A stretch of DNA of 64,000 bases from Staphylotrichum longicolle (taxonomy: Eukaryota; Ascomycota; Sordariomycetes; Sordariales; Chaetomiaceae). The stretch is taken from positions 2,914,001 through 2,978,000 of the forward strand of contig JAHCVI010000004.1 of NCBI GenBank assembly GCA_019096155.1, written 5' to 3'. A model generated the notes under the pieces. That model was not told the origin of the DNA and ran no database searches. It worked only from the letters and a program-made list of their open reading frames with translations. Shown piece by piece: positions 43,895 through 56,304 of the stretch (positions within the stretch are counted from its first letter, which is position 1; every line of letters starts with the position of its first letter). The translations under genes and the position numbers were made by a program.

Positions 43895-46800
43895 GGTTCT
43901 TAAGTGCTTTTTGCGTCGCTTGATATCGGGTGGCTTTGGGGCGTGTGCTGACAGGGGCCGCGGGAGTTGAGACCAGTTCGGCAATGTGGGCTGGAGAACT
44001 ATCCACTTTCTGCTGGGGAAGACAAGGGAGACTAGGCTTGGAGACCGGGAAGTGCTGATAGCTAAAGGTCGACAGTCCTGCCGGACCCGAGGCAGAGGAG
44101 TGGGAATATATAAAGGCGTGGGGCCGCGAAGGCGACCAGGGCCAATGGGCAGTGACGACAGCATTCCACCAGGAGCTTGACGTGCTCCAGGCCGGGACTG
44201 GGAGGACGGGGACCGGGTGCAAGTGGGTGACGGTTCGGGCTGGCGGTGATTGGGCCGCTGGGCCACGAATTGTTTCCGGAGCGCCGCCGTCGCACCCCTG
44301 TCGCCGTTCGGGAAAGACCACGGTGATGCCCAGTTTCGATAGGCTGCGATGCTCGAATTGGGTCGGATTGGGATGCAACTAGCACGGCTGCTGCATCATC
44401 GCGGGTTGTTGCGCTGGAGCTGCAACTCGAATCCGAGATTGTGTTTGGACAGTCAGCGGCCGTGCAGACGCTGCAGACGCTGCAGACCGCGCTAATCGTG
44501 GTTATCTTTGGTCATATCTCGCCCCTTCCGGTTCGTTGCTGCAGCTGCCATCGCCCAAAACAAAGCCGCCGTGCCGTCTTGGGATCGGGTGCTGTTTCCG
44601 TTCCAGTTGCTCTTTCCAGCAAAAGAGCCACAAACGGACGCAACCCCGTCCCGACCCTGGTTCCGTTAGGCTGAGATTCAATTTCTGTGCCTGGCCATCC
44701 TGTGGCCCTCTTCCTTCCCAGTTCGGCTCCGTTTCCGAGATGCCCCTGTGGACGGCCGGGAAAACCAGGGACTGGCAATCCGAGTTGTTGGTTTCAGTGC
44801 CCAAATGGGAAGTGGATCTTTTCCACGATAACTTCAAATTCCCAGCGGGTCAAACCAGAGGCTGAGCAGGGCACATGACTTGCTGCACCAAACGCCCTGC
44901 AAAACCATCGCGGCACGTGTGTCATGGTTCCTCATTTCCCTGGTTATTTTTGAGCATCCACAAGGATTTGGATTGTTTTGAAATCCAGGGGGTGTGCGTT
45001 CCTCCGGTCAGAGGCAGGGCTGATGTTAAAGGGGCTCAACTCGGGACGATGCGATTGGACAGCGGCCCTGCCATGCCCTGCAGTCGCTCCCGCCGTGTCG
45101 ACCCGCTGCCACAGCATGTTGCAGGCACCTGCATCACCGGACGTCCTCCTGCGACGCTCGCTCGCTTGAGCGCCGAGAGGATGACTGGTGGTGACGGTGA
45201 TACGGTGACTCCCGCTCCAGCTCCAACTGCCAGGGAGGCCTGGGATGCCCAGATCTTGGCAACCTGGTTCTCCCGTGCTCCGGCCGCCGTGTTCTCGAAG
45301 GTCAGAGACTTCCCCGCATGTTGAAAACTCTCCTCGACGGGTGACAAGGCTCGGATCGCCGCTAGGCCCAATACCGACGGTCCAGAGGGCGGCTTCCCCG
45401 CGAATTGCCCCAAGGAGCAAGAAACCACACCAAAATGGGGGATGGGCGATGGAGAACACCAGAAACCGCCAGGCCGCCCAGGCAAATGCCTTCCGCGTTT
45501 CAACTCCCGTCCCGGGCGGGTTACGAATTTTTCACAACGGCAACCGATTTCAGGTACACGCCGATCGACGGCTCCCGCAGTTCACGGAAGAACCCCGCCA
45601 TCTCACACACCTGAATGCCCCACTACAGACTCACCGAATGCCAGTTTTGTTGCCGACGGCATTCCGTCATAGGCCAGTGAGGGGCAGCAGCGAATCACGA
45701 TGCACAAGGGAGCAGCTCCGACATTGCCCGAACCATCGGTACATTGGATCCGGGTCGCGAATTGGACATTGCACAAGAATCACCGACAAGAAAATAAGAG
45801 CCAGATGCGCTGCGACATGCCCAAGATGCAGCTGCCAATGCTGGACCCGGCGCACTTCCCGGGAAACAGGATGACCATGTTTTCTCAGCGCCGGGCAGAA
45901 TGCTCGGCAGTCTCTTTTGTTAGGCGTGACATCAGCCCTGGAGACCTGGGCCTGGACCCTTACGTAACTGGGCAGCAGCATGACCTTGGTGGGCGCTGGA
46001 CCGGGTTCCTCTTCCGCATGTGATTGCCACAAATTGGTGTAAAATGATTGGGCGACGGAACTGAACACGGCAATGCGCGGTGCAATCCCAAATCACCAAA
46101 ACCCAACAGAGTCACGCGGACGCAAACAGCGGTAAGGGGAGAGCGAGGTCTGAATATGGACGCCTGTTTGGCAAAGAATAGGGGTCGAATGGTCCAGACA
46201 GCAAACGTGGTGCATGACAATGGCGGAAAATCCGCACAAGTCAGGAGGTTCAATCTTGAAGTTATCAGAGAGCCACGGATTGGGCGCTCGATAGTCGCCA
46301 AGCTGGTCCAGCTGCCGCCCGCTCCAGCTGTGTGTGCTAGCGTCTCGACGCCGACGGAACAACAGAGCCCAGACTCTCGATATCGCCAAGAGATGTCCCG
46401 AGAACAATCTTCGAGAACCATATCCACATGCCAAAAGCCCACGCCCCGGGGTGAGCGAGCGTGAACGTTCTTCCGGTTTCTCCCTGCCCTGGCCTCCCCA
46501 CTGACATCAGTTCGTGTGGTACGTACCCGCCGTTACCCCGTTCCCCCGTTTCCCCGTCCAGCCGGCAATCCGTCTCGGGCCTCCAAGACACTTGTGGCAT
46601 CTGCCGATCCCCCGACATCCGCCGACTCGGGACTTCTTGGCGGCGGCTCAGTCTGACTGTCTCACCAAAAAGAGCCCGTAAACTTGCATCCGACGATGGC
46701 CGAGTGTAACTTTCCAAGGTGTCCCAGCACTGCAAGTCTTGCGAAAAGTGTGAAGTGGGAGGCCTCATTTTTCGCCACAGGTCGTGGCTATTCCCGGTAT

Positions 46801-48966
46801 CTACTGGCCTGGCTGGAAAACAACAGCCACCTGGAAGATAACTGCGTCGGGCGAAGGGGACGTCCGGGACGGCAGTACGATGTGTGTGTGTGCAAGTAGA
46901 CGTCGGGAAGGCGCTCAGCACAGAACCTGAAAGTCTTGCGTCCGTGGTGTTGCTCTAGACAATCAAAACCGTCCCGGAAAAAACGCCTGCAACCAATCTA
47001 ACACAAATGGATCGCAGAGATTAACCACTTCGGCAACCCGCGCCCAGACGGGAGAGCCCGCGCTTCCTCCACACCCCGCGGGCCCAAAACGAACCACTTC
47101 TTCTTACAGCCCGCAGGCTGGTTCGTTCGAGCGAGCTTGGACTCGCGTGGCGGCATGATCCACCAGAGGAGACGGTGACAGGTACCCCCCTAGACATGGC
47201 ATGTACATCATCGACGTGGGCGGGGGCCGCGCCCGGACGTGGTCGCCAAGAGTCACTCAAAAGGGACTGGTCTTCTCTCCAGTCTCTCCATACTGTGCGG
47301 TGTGGTCAGTCCGTCCACCGGCCGGATGGGCAGGGCTCGCTTTCGTGTTATTGGCTGGAGCAGAGCTCGGTCCGGGAGTCGGTCTCTTCCACTTACACGG
47401 CAGTCCGTTTCTTCCTCCCAGTCCTATTCTTCCATCCACATGCCCTTTTCCTTTGTTTTTCTTCTCGGTTTCGTCGCCAATTGTCTCGTTGATCCAACTT
47501 GTCCATCTTCACATCCCATGCTTGAACCGCACTAGGTCCAGGGGACATCACAAAGCAACGCAATCCCAGCGCCCCGATGCCTCGCGAACCGAGCCTGCCA
47601 GCCAGGTCACGTCCTGAATGCCCCATCAGCTATGCCGATGAGACATCAAAACCTAAGTCCGTCAAGCACACAAGATCGCGTTACAAGTACTCGCACGAGG
47701 AAGGTAGGACGGAGTAAGAAACACAAAACACCTACGCCCGCCGTTCTATCCGAGACTCGCCGATCGTGGTTTGGTCATGAACATGCGGTGATGAATGAAG
47801 GATTGACGGGTAACACGGCTAGCGGACACGGTGGCTGGCGGTGTGAGACTGACGTTGGACTGGTGAGACATGCTGAGACAGGACGTGCGTGGGAGAAAAA
47901 GCTTGTTTTGGTTGTGTGACTGTGTGGTTCTCGGGGGCATTGCTCTTTTGTTGGGGGCGAGGTCGGGTCCGTTACTGGCTCGGGCACTGGGTCTCCGGTT
48001 GGCATGCGTAGGTAGCTCTATTCAAGGGGTGTTCCGAGTTAAGATAAAAACGGTACGTACCTCAGTGGCGTTGAATGTGGCTTGAGTTTCTTCTGGGTAT
48101 ATGGCAGGATACTTGCCTATCTTGATTATCTGGATTGCCGATCAAGGGCACCTTAGGCATTGTCGTCTGTCGGGCGCATGGTGAGATAATACTCCGCAGG
48201 AGGGAATAGGTAAGGCACCTTAGGTAGTCAGTACACTGGACCAAGTCTCCGCCTCTGCTTAGATGTAATCGTGGTAGCTAGCAGGTCATGTATGTATGTG
48301 CCAGGCAATACCGAGTCTACAAGAACGTATTGCTGGAAGCATTCGTCATTTAAAGACAGTTGTGATCAAGGCACGCTGCAGGAATCTTGGGAAGAGAATC
48401 CGTTGAAACCAGGTTCCGTGCTGAAGAGGTGTTGATTCAAAGAAACCGGGAAGTTAAAGTCTGACAGGTTGATTGGTATTTAACGCAAACAAGGCTCGTC
48501 GTTCTCCAACTCTGATTAAGCCTACATCTCGATATCTCGATGTAATCGGGTCATCGCCCTCAGTGCCAGAGCCTGGAGGACGTCACTTGATTAAGATACA
48601 AATCATTCAGGGAAGCGATAGGTTATCGGAAACCCTTCAGCCTCATCCAACGCAGCATGGGTCTCGCCAACCAATTCAATGGCCTTGGGCACTCGTTGTT
48701 CTGCATGTTCCATTGGTCACGATCAGCTTTGTGCAACCGATAGCTAAGCGCCGGATGAGGTTGGCAACCCCGCAGCGAATGCCTCAACCTCGATCTCGCA
48801 ATTCCATTTTTCATCTCTGATTTCAAACTTCTCTTTAGTCCAACTAACTACCTAGTTAGCTATTCTGTTCTGTTACGCGAGCGCCCTGTACCGAGCCAAC
48901 ACCAACCAATCAAGGTCCCAGTGCCAGCTCCAACCTGGAAAGACTCCCTTCCTGAGTTAGACCACA
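43895..48966. other. Five-kilobase region without a supportable gene
   Basis: The stretch between the divergent PEPCK and CorA-like genes. A TATATA element at 44105-44115, read on the minus strand, lies about 210 bp above the PEPCK ATG and may be its TATA box. Several ORFs of 100-200 codons occur (for example 44944-45459 minus and 45245-45874 plus), but none has coding bias, splice-linked continuation or a familiar motif. It may hold regulatory sequence, untranslated leaders, non-coding transcripts or a decayed gene. Confidence 0.45.
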
Positions 48967-51323
48967 ATGGACTCTACATCTAGGCCTGAAGCAGGAATGG
49001 CGGCAGACATTGCTCAGCTGCGTGCCATCATGCAAGCGGCAGCCCGACACTTCAAGATTGACGTCTCAACTTCCAATGACGAAAGGGTGCCGGAGCCCAA
49101 GTTTGTTACCAGAACCATCCGACCGAAAGAAGACGGGTATGACGAAGAAGCTACAATCAAAACACGCACTGCTTTGGTTCCGATTGAGTCGACGCTCAAA
49201 ACATTGTTTGAATACGGCGAGAACTTCGGTATTGAGGTCCCGTCATCCAGAATAAAGACCTGGCCACAAAACCGGTCACCGTCTGGAGAGGGGCTCCATC
49301 CTCTCGTTGAATGGTTTTTCGACAGTTTTGCATCGATCTGTGTTAGGGAATACGGCTACACCGAAGAGGGTGAATTTTGCATCTTTGATTCAAACGACGC
49401 CTCTTCTCAGAGAGACGATGGCACAACACCAGGCGCTTCCTTTACCGAGCGCATTGTGAGTGAAGGTTCCATCTTCCCGTGGCGGTCTGTTTTGACTGAC
49501 TTGACACAATGAAATCTTAGCTTATTAGAGACAAGTCCCGGAGGCCGAGCCCACTATGGGAGGGACAACGATTTGGGAAGGAATGGTAAGTGGATGCTAC
49601 AGCCACGGCAACAAGAGACACGGCGTGGGTGTGGGATGTGGGATTTTCCTTCGAAAGTTGAGTCCTTTAGGTAACTACCTGGTACCTAACCAGTCGCTAG
49701 GGTTTTTCAGATAAGCCGCGAATCCGACCTGTCGAATGTCTCAGTCGCCCTCTGCCAACTTGTTGATTTCGGCTCTGGCAGCCAATGCCCAGAACGCCTA
49801 TTTTCCCGTGACATATCTCCACTCACTCTATTCCTGGAGTTCTACGGGAGAAACTGGGACTTTGGGCAGATTTTCTATCCCGACAGTTCCAGTTTTCCAG
49901 CCATTGACCGGGGCCCCCGCCGCACCTTCCAATACCCCCTACGGTTCCTAAGTGCATCAGGTTGGCGTCTGAGTCCTGTTTCTGGCTTGAGACGAGAGTC
50001 CGGATCGATCCGCCGTGCGAATGGTTCTGGTCGTTTGTTTGTTTGCGAGAAACGCATAGTGGTTGCAGTTCGCACCACCGTCAACTTGGACCTCCCAGTA
50101 TTCTCACTAGTGGTACTTACAGATCGCCTGACCACTTCTGGTCCCTTATTTCATGGCAGAGAGCGGCCGCTGAGTCTAAAACGGTTATGGACAAATGCAA
50201 ACATGCAGCTGTCGATTCGAGCCACGGCCATTTCAGCTTTCGCCCTCAGACTTCATGCGCTAATTACTCTGTGGTCTGGCGAGTGGATGATTACACTTCG
50301 CCAGTTTGAGTCAGAACTCGACGTCCGGGTACGTAATGCACACACATGCAGTGAAACAGGCCGGAGGATTTACGACCATACCGTACTTCCACAGTGAGTG
50401 CCTTACCTTAGGGGTATCGACCCTGACTCCTCTCCATAGGTCACGGATATCCTATCCCGCAAAAAGAGGCGTAAACTCATGTATGACGATTCCGACCTGG
50501 CGGTATCAGAACTGTACTTCTTCATATCGCAGATGCTGCGTTTTGCTTCCGAATGGATCCAGGAAAGCATCGACGACTTGCACGCCCTCGGGAAGCAGAT
50601 TGAGTCGAAGCACTTTTCGCCTGAGGCAAAGAAGAAGGATCCAGAGGGCTCATTCCTACCTGACGACCCGGACGCCCAAACCGCGGTTCTTGACGTCTTT
50701 AGACAGAACTGGAAATCTTTGACGTCTACCCAAAGAGAATTAGCCGATGAGTTGCTGAGGCGCATCAAAAAGATGCAAGAGGAAGTCAACAGCTTGCGAG
50801 AAGGGGTAAGGAAGTTGCTGCCCAAGCGTCTCAGTTTGAAACTTGGAAGTGCTTACACAACTTGCCAACAGCTCTTCACAGCCACCGCCGTTAGCGAAGC
50901 CACCAAGTCGAAGCAACTCAACCACTACATCCTGGTGTTTACCGTCGTCACCATCTTTTACCTCCCCCTGAGTTTCGTTGCTGTGAGTGCATCCGCACCC
51001 TTCACATTGGACCTAGAGTGCTCCTTCGATTAAACCCTTTACGCCCACTCACCGACACGTACCAGGCACTGTACGCACTCGATCTGTTCAGCTGGGACGA
51101 CCCCAACCAGAAAGTATCTTTTGTCGTCACCCTCATTCTGGTAGCGGGCACCACCTACGGCTTCGCGGGGTATCTGGTCTGGTTCGTCCGAAAACCAAAA
51201 CGGCGGCAGCGGTTGAAGAACGCAAAACGAGTCAAGTCCCTTGGCAAGCTGTTCAAGCGACAAAGGAAGAAGGACGGGTCGGGCAGCGATATTGATTCGG
51301 AGGACTCGGACTCGGACTCTTGA
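48967..51323 (+). CDS. CorA-like Mg2+ transporter family protein, atypical selectivity motif
   Basis: Six exons: 48967-49455, 49521-49585, 49701-50328, 50440-50805, 50872-50982 and 51066-51323; 638 residues. Frame and phase agree across all five introns; that at 49586-49700 carries a perfect CCTAAC branch. The long N-terminal part is soluble, with a Tyr/Phe-rich middle. From about residue 415 the CorA helical stalk appears (SELYFFISQMLRFASEWIQE, later RIKKMQEEVNSLREG). Then comes LFTATAVSEATKSKQLN before two membrane helices, LVFTVVTIFYLPLSFVAALY (about 538-557) and VSFVVTLILVAGTTYGFAGY (about 570-589). The tail is Lys/Arg-rich and ends in a Ser/Asp run. The GMN motif expected after the first helix is absent (YALDLFSW). 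Fungal CorA-like proteins of this kind are numerous; transport of Mg2+ is therefore not assured. The 66-nt intron 50806-50871 is in frame and stop-free but breaks family continuity, so splicing is preferred. Confidence 0.85.
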
Positions 51324-51737
51324 GTCTCCGGACTGTGCAAGCATGGCTTCCTCCAGGGCCAGCCATGAAGTTCCAGGCATCTCTCAGATTCGCAAAAATG
51401 CTGTGGTTAGAGTCAACGAGGCAACTTTTCTCAGACCGCGACACTTGCACACTGAATGCCCTTGTACCTCGTCTGATGGCTAACGGGAGTCGAATGTGTA
51501 AACTAAAGATGGCAAGTGCACGCTTGACAGGCATGCTCGGTAAACGTCACAACTCACAGAGCTGCACAACCCCCATAAACCGAGATTTGTTAAGATTCTC
51601 CCAGAACCCTTGAACTGACCGCATAATCCCCAACACCCCGCTCAAAAACATCAACCAAGGAGCCTTTGCATCAAACATACCCCTTTAAAACCCCCACCGC
51701 ACGTACTCAAACACCACCCGCTCGAACCCTCCCATTT
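51324..51737. other. Convergent intergenic region
   Basis: 3' ends of the CorA-like gene (plus) and the P450 gene (minus). Nothing else is seen. Confidence 0.45.
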
Positions 51738-53476
51738 TCAGTCCCCTCCCCTCCTCCTCCACCCCACCCTCACCGGCAACCCCCCCTCCATCGGCAGCGT
51801 CAAGCTCGTCTTACTCCTCCTCCCCTCCTTCCCCTCCCAGGCCCCCTCCATCTCAAACCCCCAGACCACCACGGGGATCACCTGCGCGGCCACCGCCTCC
51901 GCCATCTTCCTGCCCAGGCAGCTCCTCGCGCCGCCGTAGAACACGGGGAACTCGCTCGCGCTCTTGCCGAGCACGAACCGCCCCTCGGCGTCCAGAAACC
52001 TCTCGGGGCGAAACTCGTCCGCGTCGGCGCCCCACGTGCGCGCGCTGCGCTGCATCGCCCACAGGCACCACACCAGCACGGAGCCCTGGGGCAGGTGCGT
52101 GCCGTCGGGCAGGGTGGTGGGCGACTGGGCCTGGCGGATCTCGAAGGGGATGGGCGGGTAGAGGCGGAGGGTCTCGTAGAAGACGGCGGTCGCGTAGGGG
52201 CAGGTGAGAGGGGTGAAGAGGGTCGGGTTGGGGTAGGACGGGTTGATGGCGGATTGGGGTTGTTGGTGCTGGTATTGCTGCTCGGGGTCGAGGATGCGGT
52301 CGACTTCGGCGCGGATCTTGGCGACGGCAAAGGGGTGCTGGAGGAGGAGATAGAAGGCCCAGGTGAGGGCCTGGCCGGTCGTGTCGCGGCCCGCGGAGAG
52401 GTAGGTTAGGGCGGCGTCGGCGGCGGTTTGTTCGTCGCTGATGGCGTCGAGGAGGGATTGGATGAGGGAGCCATTGAGTTTGGTGGACTCATCATCGTCG
52501 TCATTGGAGGCGGGGTCAGGGGCGTCGGCTTTGGTTTGGCGGGCGGTGCGGTCTTGGACGGCGCTGGCGACGATGCGGCGGCCAAAGTCCTTGACGACGG
52601 CTATAGACTTGCGGAGTTTGTACCCGGTGATGAGCTCGGTGACGGGCCACAGGGGGTTCTGGAAGCGTTCGGCTGTGGCGCCGGAGGCGTAGTCGAAGCA
52701 TTGGGAAAATTCGTCATCGGCGTGCATCTCCATCTGGTTCAAGTCAGCAAAGGCGGATTGGGATCTGAACGCAGAGGGGGCACATGCGTTGTAGGCCATC
52801 TGCCCCATGAGTTTCGTGGTGATCTCGTGAAAGACATGCTGGAGGTCGACGACGTCTCCGCCAATACTCGCTTCCAGGTTGCGGACGGTCTCGGACAAGT
52901 ATTGAGGGAGGGCCACCTCAGTGAGGACGCGAAGGTTGGCTGTGTTGAGGAAAGCCGTTCCGGCTTTTCTTTGCAACTTCCAGAAGTCGCCATCGGCATT
53001 GATGATGCCGTTGCCTATGGAAGGTTAGAAAGCAATGCCAGTGTGAGTGGCGGGGTGTCTCACCGAACAGATCCCATGACCGCCGTTTCACAAACTCGCC
53101 CTTGGTGAACACCCCCTCATTTTTGAAGACGAAGTCGAGGTTCTGGGGGCTGTGGATGAGCACCCCCGGAGGCAGGGTTGGCACGCTCAGCGCGACAGTC
53201 TCGTAGCCAAACATGCGCTGACATTTGTCGAACCAGCCGAGCAGCGTCCAGCGTGACTGCAGGAACTTGAGGCCATTGCCGACCAGGGGGAGGGTGTCTG
53301 GGGAGTTCCTGGTTCCTGTCAGCGACCGGGACCAATGGATTGGGATGGCTCAAATCTCACCTCAACCGTTCTCCATTCCGTCTGATTGCGTTTCTCGACC
53401 CGGAAGCGACACGAACGACAACGATCAAGACGACGGCGGCGAGAATGTAATTCCCATATTCGACGACGAGTCCCAT
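51738..53476 (-). CDS. Cytochrome P450 monooxygenase (CYP52/CYP86-like clan)
   Basis: Three exons, 53361-53476, 53064-53308 and 51738-53014, with introns of 52 and 49 nt (GTGAGA/CCAG and GTGAGA/CATAG, the second with a CTAAC branch); 545 residues. An N-terminal membrane anchor (NYILAAVVLIVVVRVA) is followed by the proline hinge TLPLVGNGLKFL. Diagnostic P450 motifs are the I-helix AGRDTT (328-333), ExxR as ETLR (401-404) and the heme loop FYGGARSCLG with the thiolate Cys at 486. The segment GDFWKLQRKAGTAFLNTANL resembles the alkane and fatty-acid hydroxylase clan. An ER-bound enzyme that oxidises a hydrophobic substrate with electrons from cytochrome P450 reductase is expected. An Asp-rich insert (about 292-297, DDDDES) lies in the G-H region. 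Family number and substrate are not assignable by eye. Confidence 0.92.
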
Positions 53477-54271
53477 GTCGTCGACTGAGAGATGCGCCAA
53501 AGGATTGGCGTGTCGGACAGTGTTACGGAATAGAAGAGGGGAACTTCGGGATGTGTTTGAGGTGGCTTGTGAACTGGTTTCAAGCAGTGACGTTAATCCG
53601 GAGACAAGCCTTGGTGCATGTCAGGATGGCTAATGCAAGGCACCTCAGGCGAGCCAATGAATCATGTCCTGGCGATAGTGGTTCGATCCCGGGACGGCTT
53701 GAGATGAGACGGGATCGGAAATCGGAAATGCGTCTTGGCCCGTCTTGACGTTATTGAACAAGCGAGAGACTCCTGGTGCAGGAGCAGGCGGGATGGCAGG
53801 TGGCACCAATGTTGAGACTTACCAGCTCGGACCAGCGACAGGATGGGGTTCACTCAGGTTGAGGAACCGAACCTGGAACTGGAACCCCTGCGTCCGATCT
53901 CAAAACCCCCTGCCCGTCCGCCTAACGTGTTTTGGACAGGGGGCGGTGCCTGGCATTCCAGTGCCAAGGACACTAAAAACGGGATGTTGTCATCAACTGG
54001 GAAGAGAGCTCTTCAAAACTCAACTGAATTTCGCGCCCATCACACACTTGTATGAGCAACGTCATCTCGACGCGTCGGCAACAGCTGCTGTGCAGCGCGA
54101 TATTTTCTCGGTCTCTCTCTCACCAAAGCTCACAGGCAGCATCACGCAACACAAGCTCTGGCCTCACCATCGCTTGTCACACCCACATATGCATCTGTCT
54201 CTCGACGATCTGCGCGAGTGAGCTCTCATTCGACGTCTGCCTCGCCCTCGACGGCGACACACCAATCAACA
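53477..54271. promoter_or_regulatory. Divergent promoter between P450 and methyltransferase-like genes
   Basis: About 795 bp. A GGTTCGATCCC at 53680-53690 resembles a tRNA B box, but no cloverleaf can be built around it. The part just before 54272 is A/C-rich leader sequence. Confidence 0.4.
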
Positions 54272-55407
54272 ATGGCGCCCCTTATCCCGCGGATGGATGT
54301 CTTTGAGTTTGCAGATTTCGAATGGCAAGTCTCTCCAACGCCCTCCCTCTCACTCTCGACTCACTCCCTAACACATACTCCCAGGTTCCCCAACTTCCTC
54401 CGCGCCTATTTCCAAGCAGCCCTCACCGCAGCCTGGACCACCCACGTAAACACACACCCCTCCCTCTCCTTTCCCATCTCTCACCACCTAGTCAACTAAC
54501 CCAAGCCCCCTTCCTAGATCCCCCTCCTGCAAACCTCCTCCCCAGCCTCCCGCGTCGCCCACCTCCTCCGCACCCACCTCCCCTCCCTGCCCTCCTACGT
54601 CTTCATCGACTTTTGCGCCGGCGGCGGCGGGCCCACGCCCGCCATCGAGCGCCACCTCAACAACCCCTCCCACCGCGTCGTCTCTCCTCAGGAGGAGAAG
54701 AAGGCGGGGAGCGGCGAGCCGCCGCTGCAGTTCGTCCTGACCGACTTGCACCCGCACACGGACCTGTGGGCGCAGGCCGCCGCGCAGAGCCGCAACATCT
54801 CGTACGTGCGCGAGCCCGTGGACGCGTCCGACGCGCCGAGGGCGCTGGTGGACGGGTATCGGAGTAAGGGGAAGAAGGTGTTTAGGCTGTTTAATCTGGC
54901 GTTTCATCACTTTGGGGACGGGCTGGCGAGGAGGATCCTGAGGGATACGGTGGAGGGTGGGGGGAACGGGTTTGGGTGAGTTTTATTTCTTTTTTTCTTC
55001 TTTTTTTATTTGGCTTTCATTTTCTATTCCTTCCTGGTTTGACAGCGCTGACGTGAATGTCAAAAAAACACAGAATCTTTGAGCTGCAGGATCGAGGTCT
55101 CGCCGGGTTCCTGTCATGCTGCTTGTTTGGCGTGGGCACGCTCATCATGGCGCCGTACTACGCCGTGCTGTGGGGGGCGCCGATGGCCTTGTTCTTCACG
55201 TATGTGGTGCCCATCCTGCCCGTGGTGCTGGTGTTTGACGGGTGGATGTCGTGTCTGCGGACGCGGACGGCGGACGAGGTCGAAGCGTTGCTGCGGACCT
55301 GTGGCGCCGAGGAGAAGGAGATTGCCAAGTGGGAGATCAAGAGCGGCAGTGAGCCGTTCATGTGGCCGGTGGGGAATGTGAACTGGGTGATTTGCGTCAA
55401 GAAGTAG
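54272..55407 (+). CDS. Methyltransferase-like protein with C-terminal membrane segments
   Basis: Four exons, 54272-54324, 54385-54445, 54518-54975 and 55074-55407; 301 residues. The first intron uses a GC donor (GCAAGT) with a CCTAAC branch and CCCAG acceptor. It is 60 nt, stop-free and in frame, so retention would add 20 residues. Residues about 56-66 read YVFIDFCAGGGGP, a motif I of SAM-dependent methyltransferases; FVLTDLHPH fits motif II with its acidic residue, and KVFRLFNLAFHHFGDGLARR fits motif IV to V. After the Rossmann part two hydrophobic segments follow (FLSCCLFGVGTLIMAPYYAV and LFFTYVVPILPVVLVF). The protein ends in a region rich in Glu and Trp, TADEVEALLRTCGAEEKEIA, as in methyltransferases acting with a fused lid. 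The substrate is unknown; membrane association suggests a lipid or membrane target. Confidence 0.8.
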
Positions 55408-55708
55408 GGGGCTGAGGCCCGGGGGCGCAGGGGGGAGGCCGGGTTGAACCAGGTTGTACATACGCCAGAAGAGGGGGGGGCGAGGGGCCGTCGGGTCGCA
55501 TTAGTGTGTATATTGCTAGATGCCAAAATGCCCATGCTTCAATGGTGCTGTATATTGTAACCCAATTCAAGCCGTCCCAATCAGTTGCCTCCTCCGACCG
55601 CCCGTCCTCATCCAAACAGCCAACAGGCAGACACACACTCATACAACTCAAACCGCCTGGGTATCAAGCATGCCCGCGAACCCCAGAGAAAACCCAACCC
55701 GCCCCTCT
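55408..55708. other. Convergent intergenic region
   Basis: 3' regions of the methyltransferase-like gene and the centrin gene. Nothing else is seen. Confidence 0.45.
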
Positions 55709-56304
55709 TCACTTCTTGGACATCATCAACCTCAAAAACTCGTCCTCGTCCACGCCGCCCTTCCCGGACGCATCAAACTCCTCCACCATGGCCGCGATGT
55801 CGGCGTCGGGTATGTTGTTGCCGACCTGCTTGCTGACCTTGCGCAGGTCGTCCTGCGTGATCATGCCCTTGCCGTCCGTGTCGAAGAGGCGGAAGGCGCG
55901 GCGCAGCTCCTCGCGCGGGTCGCGGGCGCGGATCAGCGTGCCCGCGATGGCCTGGGCCGTCGGCAGGTTAAACAGACGGTAGACGGGCGCGCACTCCTGG
56001 TCGTGCGGCCAGTTGGCCGGCTTCTGCCCGTGCCGGATCAGCAGGTCGTACGTCTGCGGCTTGGGCAGCTCGAAGCCCAACGCCCGGAGCACGAAGCGGA
56101 ATTCCTCGTACGAGAGGAGGCCGTCCTTGTTGGAGTCGAAGAGGTCGAACTGGTGGGGATGTGTGTTAGTCGCCGCGAGGCATACAGCAGGGATGGGGGG
56201 GTACGGACTGCCTCGTTGATGCGAGTTTTTTGCTCGTCGGCGAGCTTGTTGAAGTCTTCCCTTGAGGGGATGGTGTACTGTATTGCGCGTGATGAAGAGG
56301 CCAT
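55709..56304 (-). CDS. Centrin / Cdc31-like EF-hand protein
   Basis: Two exons, 56209-56304 and 55709-56149; 178 residues. The 59-nt intron has a weak GTCCGT donor but a perfect GACTAAC branch and CACCAG acceptor, and joins RINEA to FDLFDSNKDG as expected for the family. EF-hand loops with good ligands are at about 37-48 (DSNKDGLLSYEE), 122-133 (DTDGKGMITQDD) and 158-169 (DASGKGGVDEDE; Gly at an outer position). The second EF hand is replaced by a divergent segment, HGQKPANWPHDQECAPVYRL, about residues 72-91. Cdc31/centrin acts at the spindle pole body and, in other complexes, in mRNA export and DNA repair. The basic N-terminal extension typical of centrins is short here. A calmodulin-like paralogue is the alternative. 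The gene diverges from bud22 across 638 bp. Confidence 0.82.

Noticed and set aside
44944..45874. ORFs of 171 and 209 codons in the gene-free region
   Set aside because: Overlapping on opposite strands, without codon bias, introns or recognisable motifs.
53680..53690. tRNA B-box-like GGTTCGATCCC
   Set aside because: The flanks do not form a T stem, and no A box or acceptor stem is found at a suitable distance.
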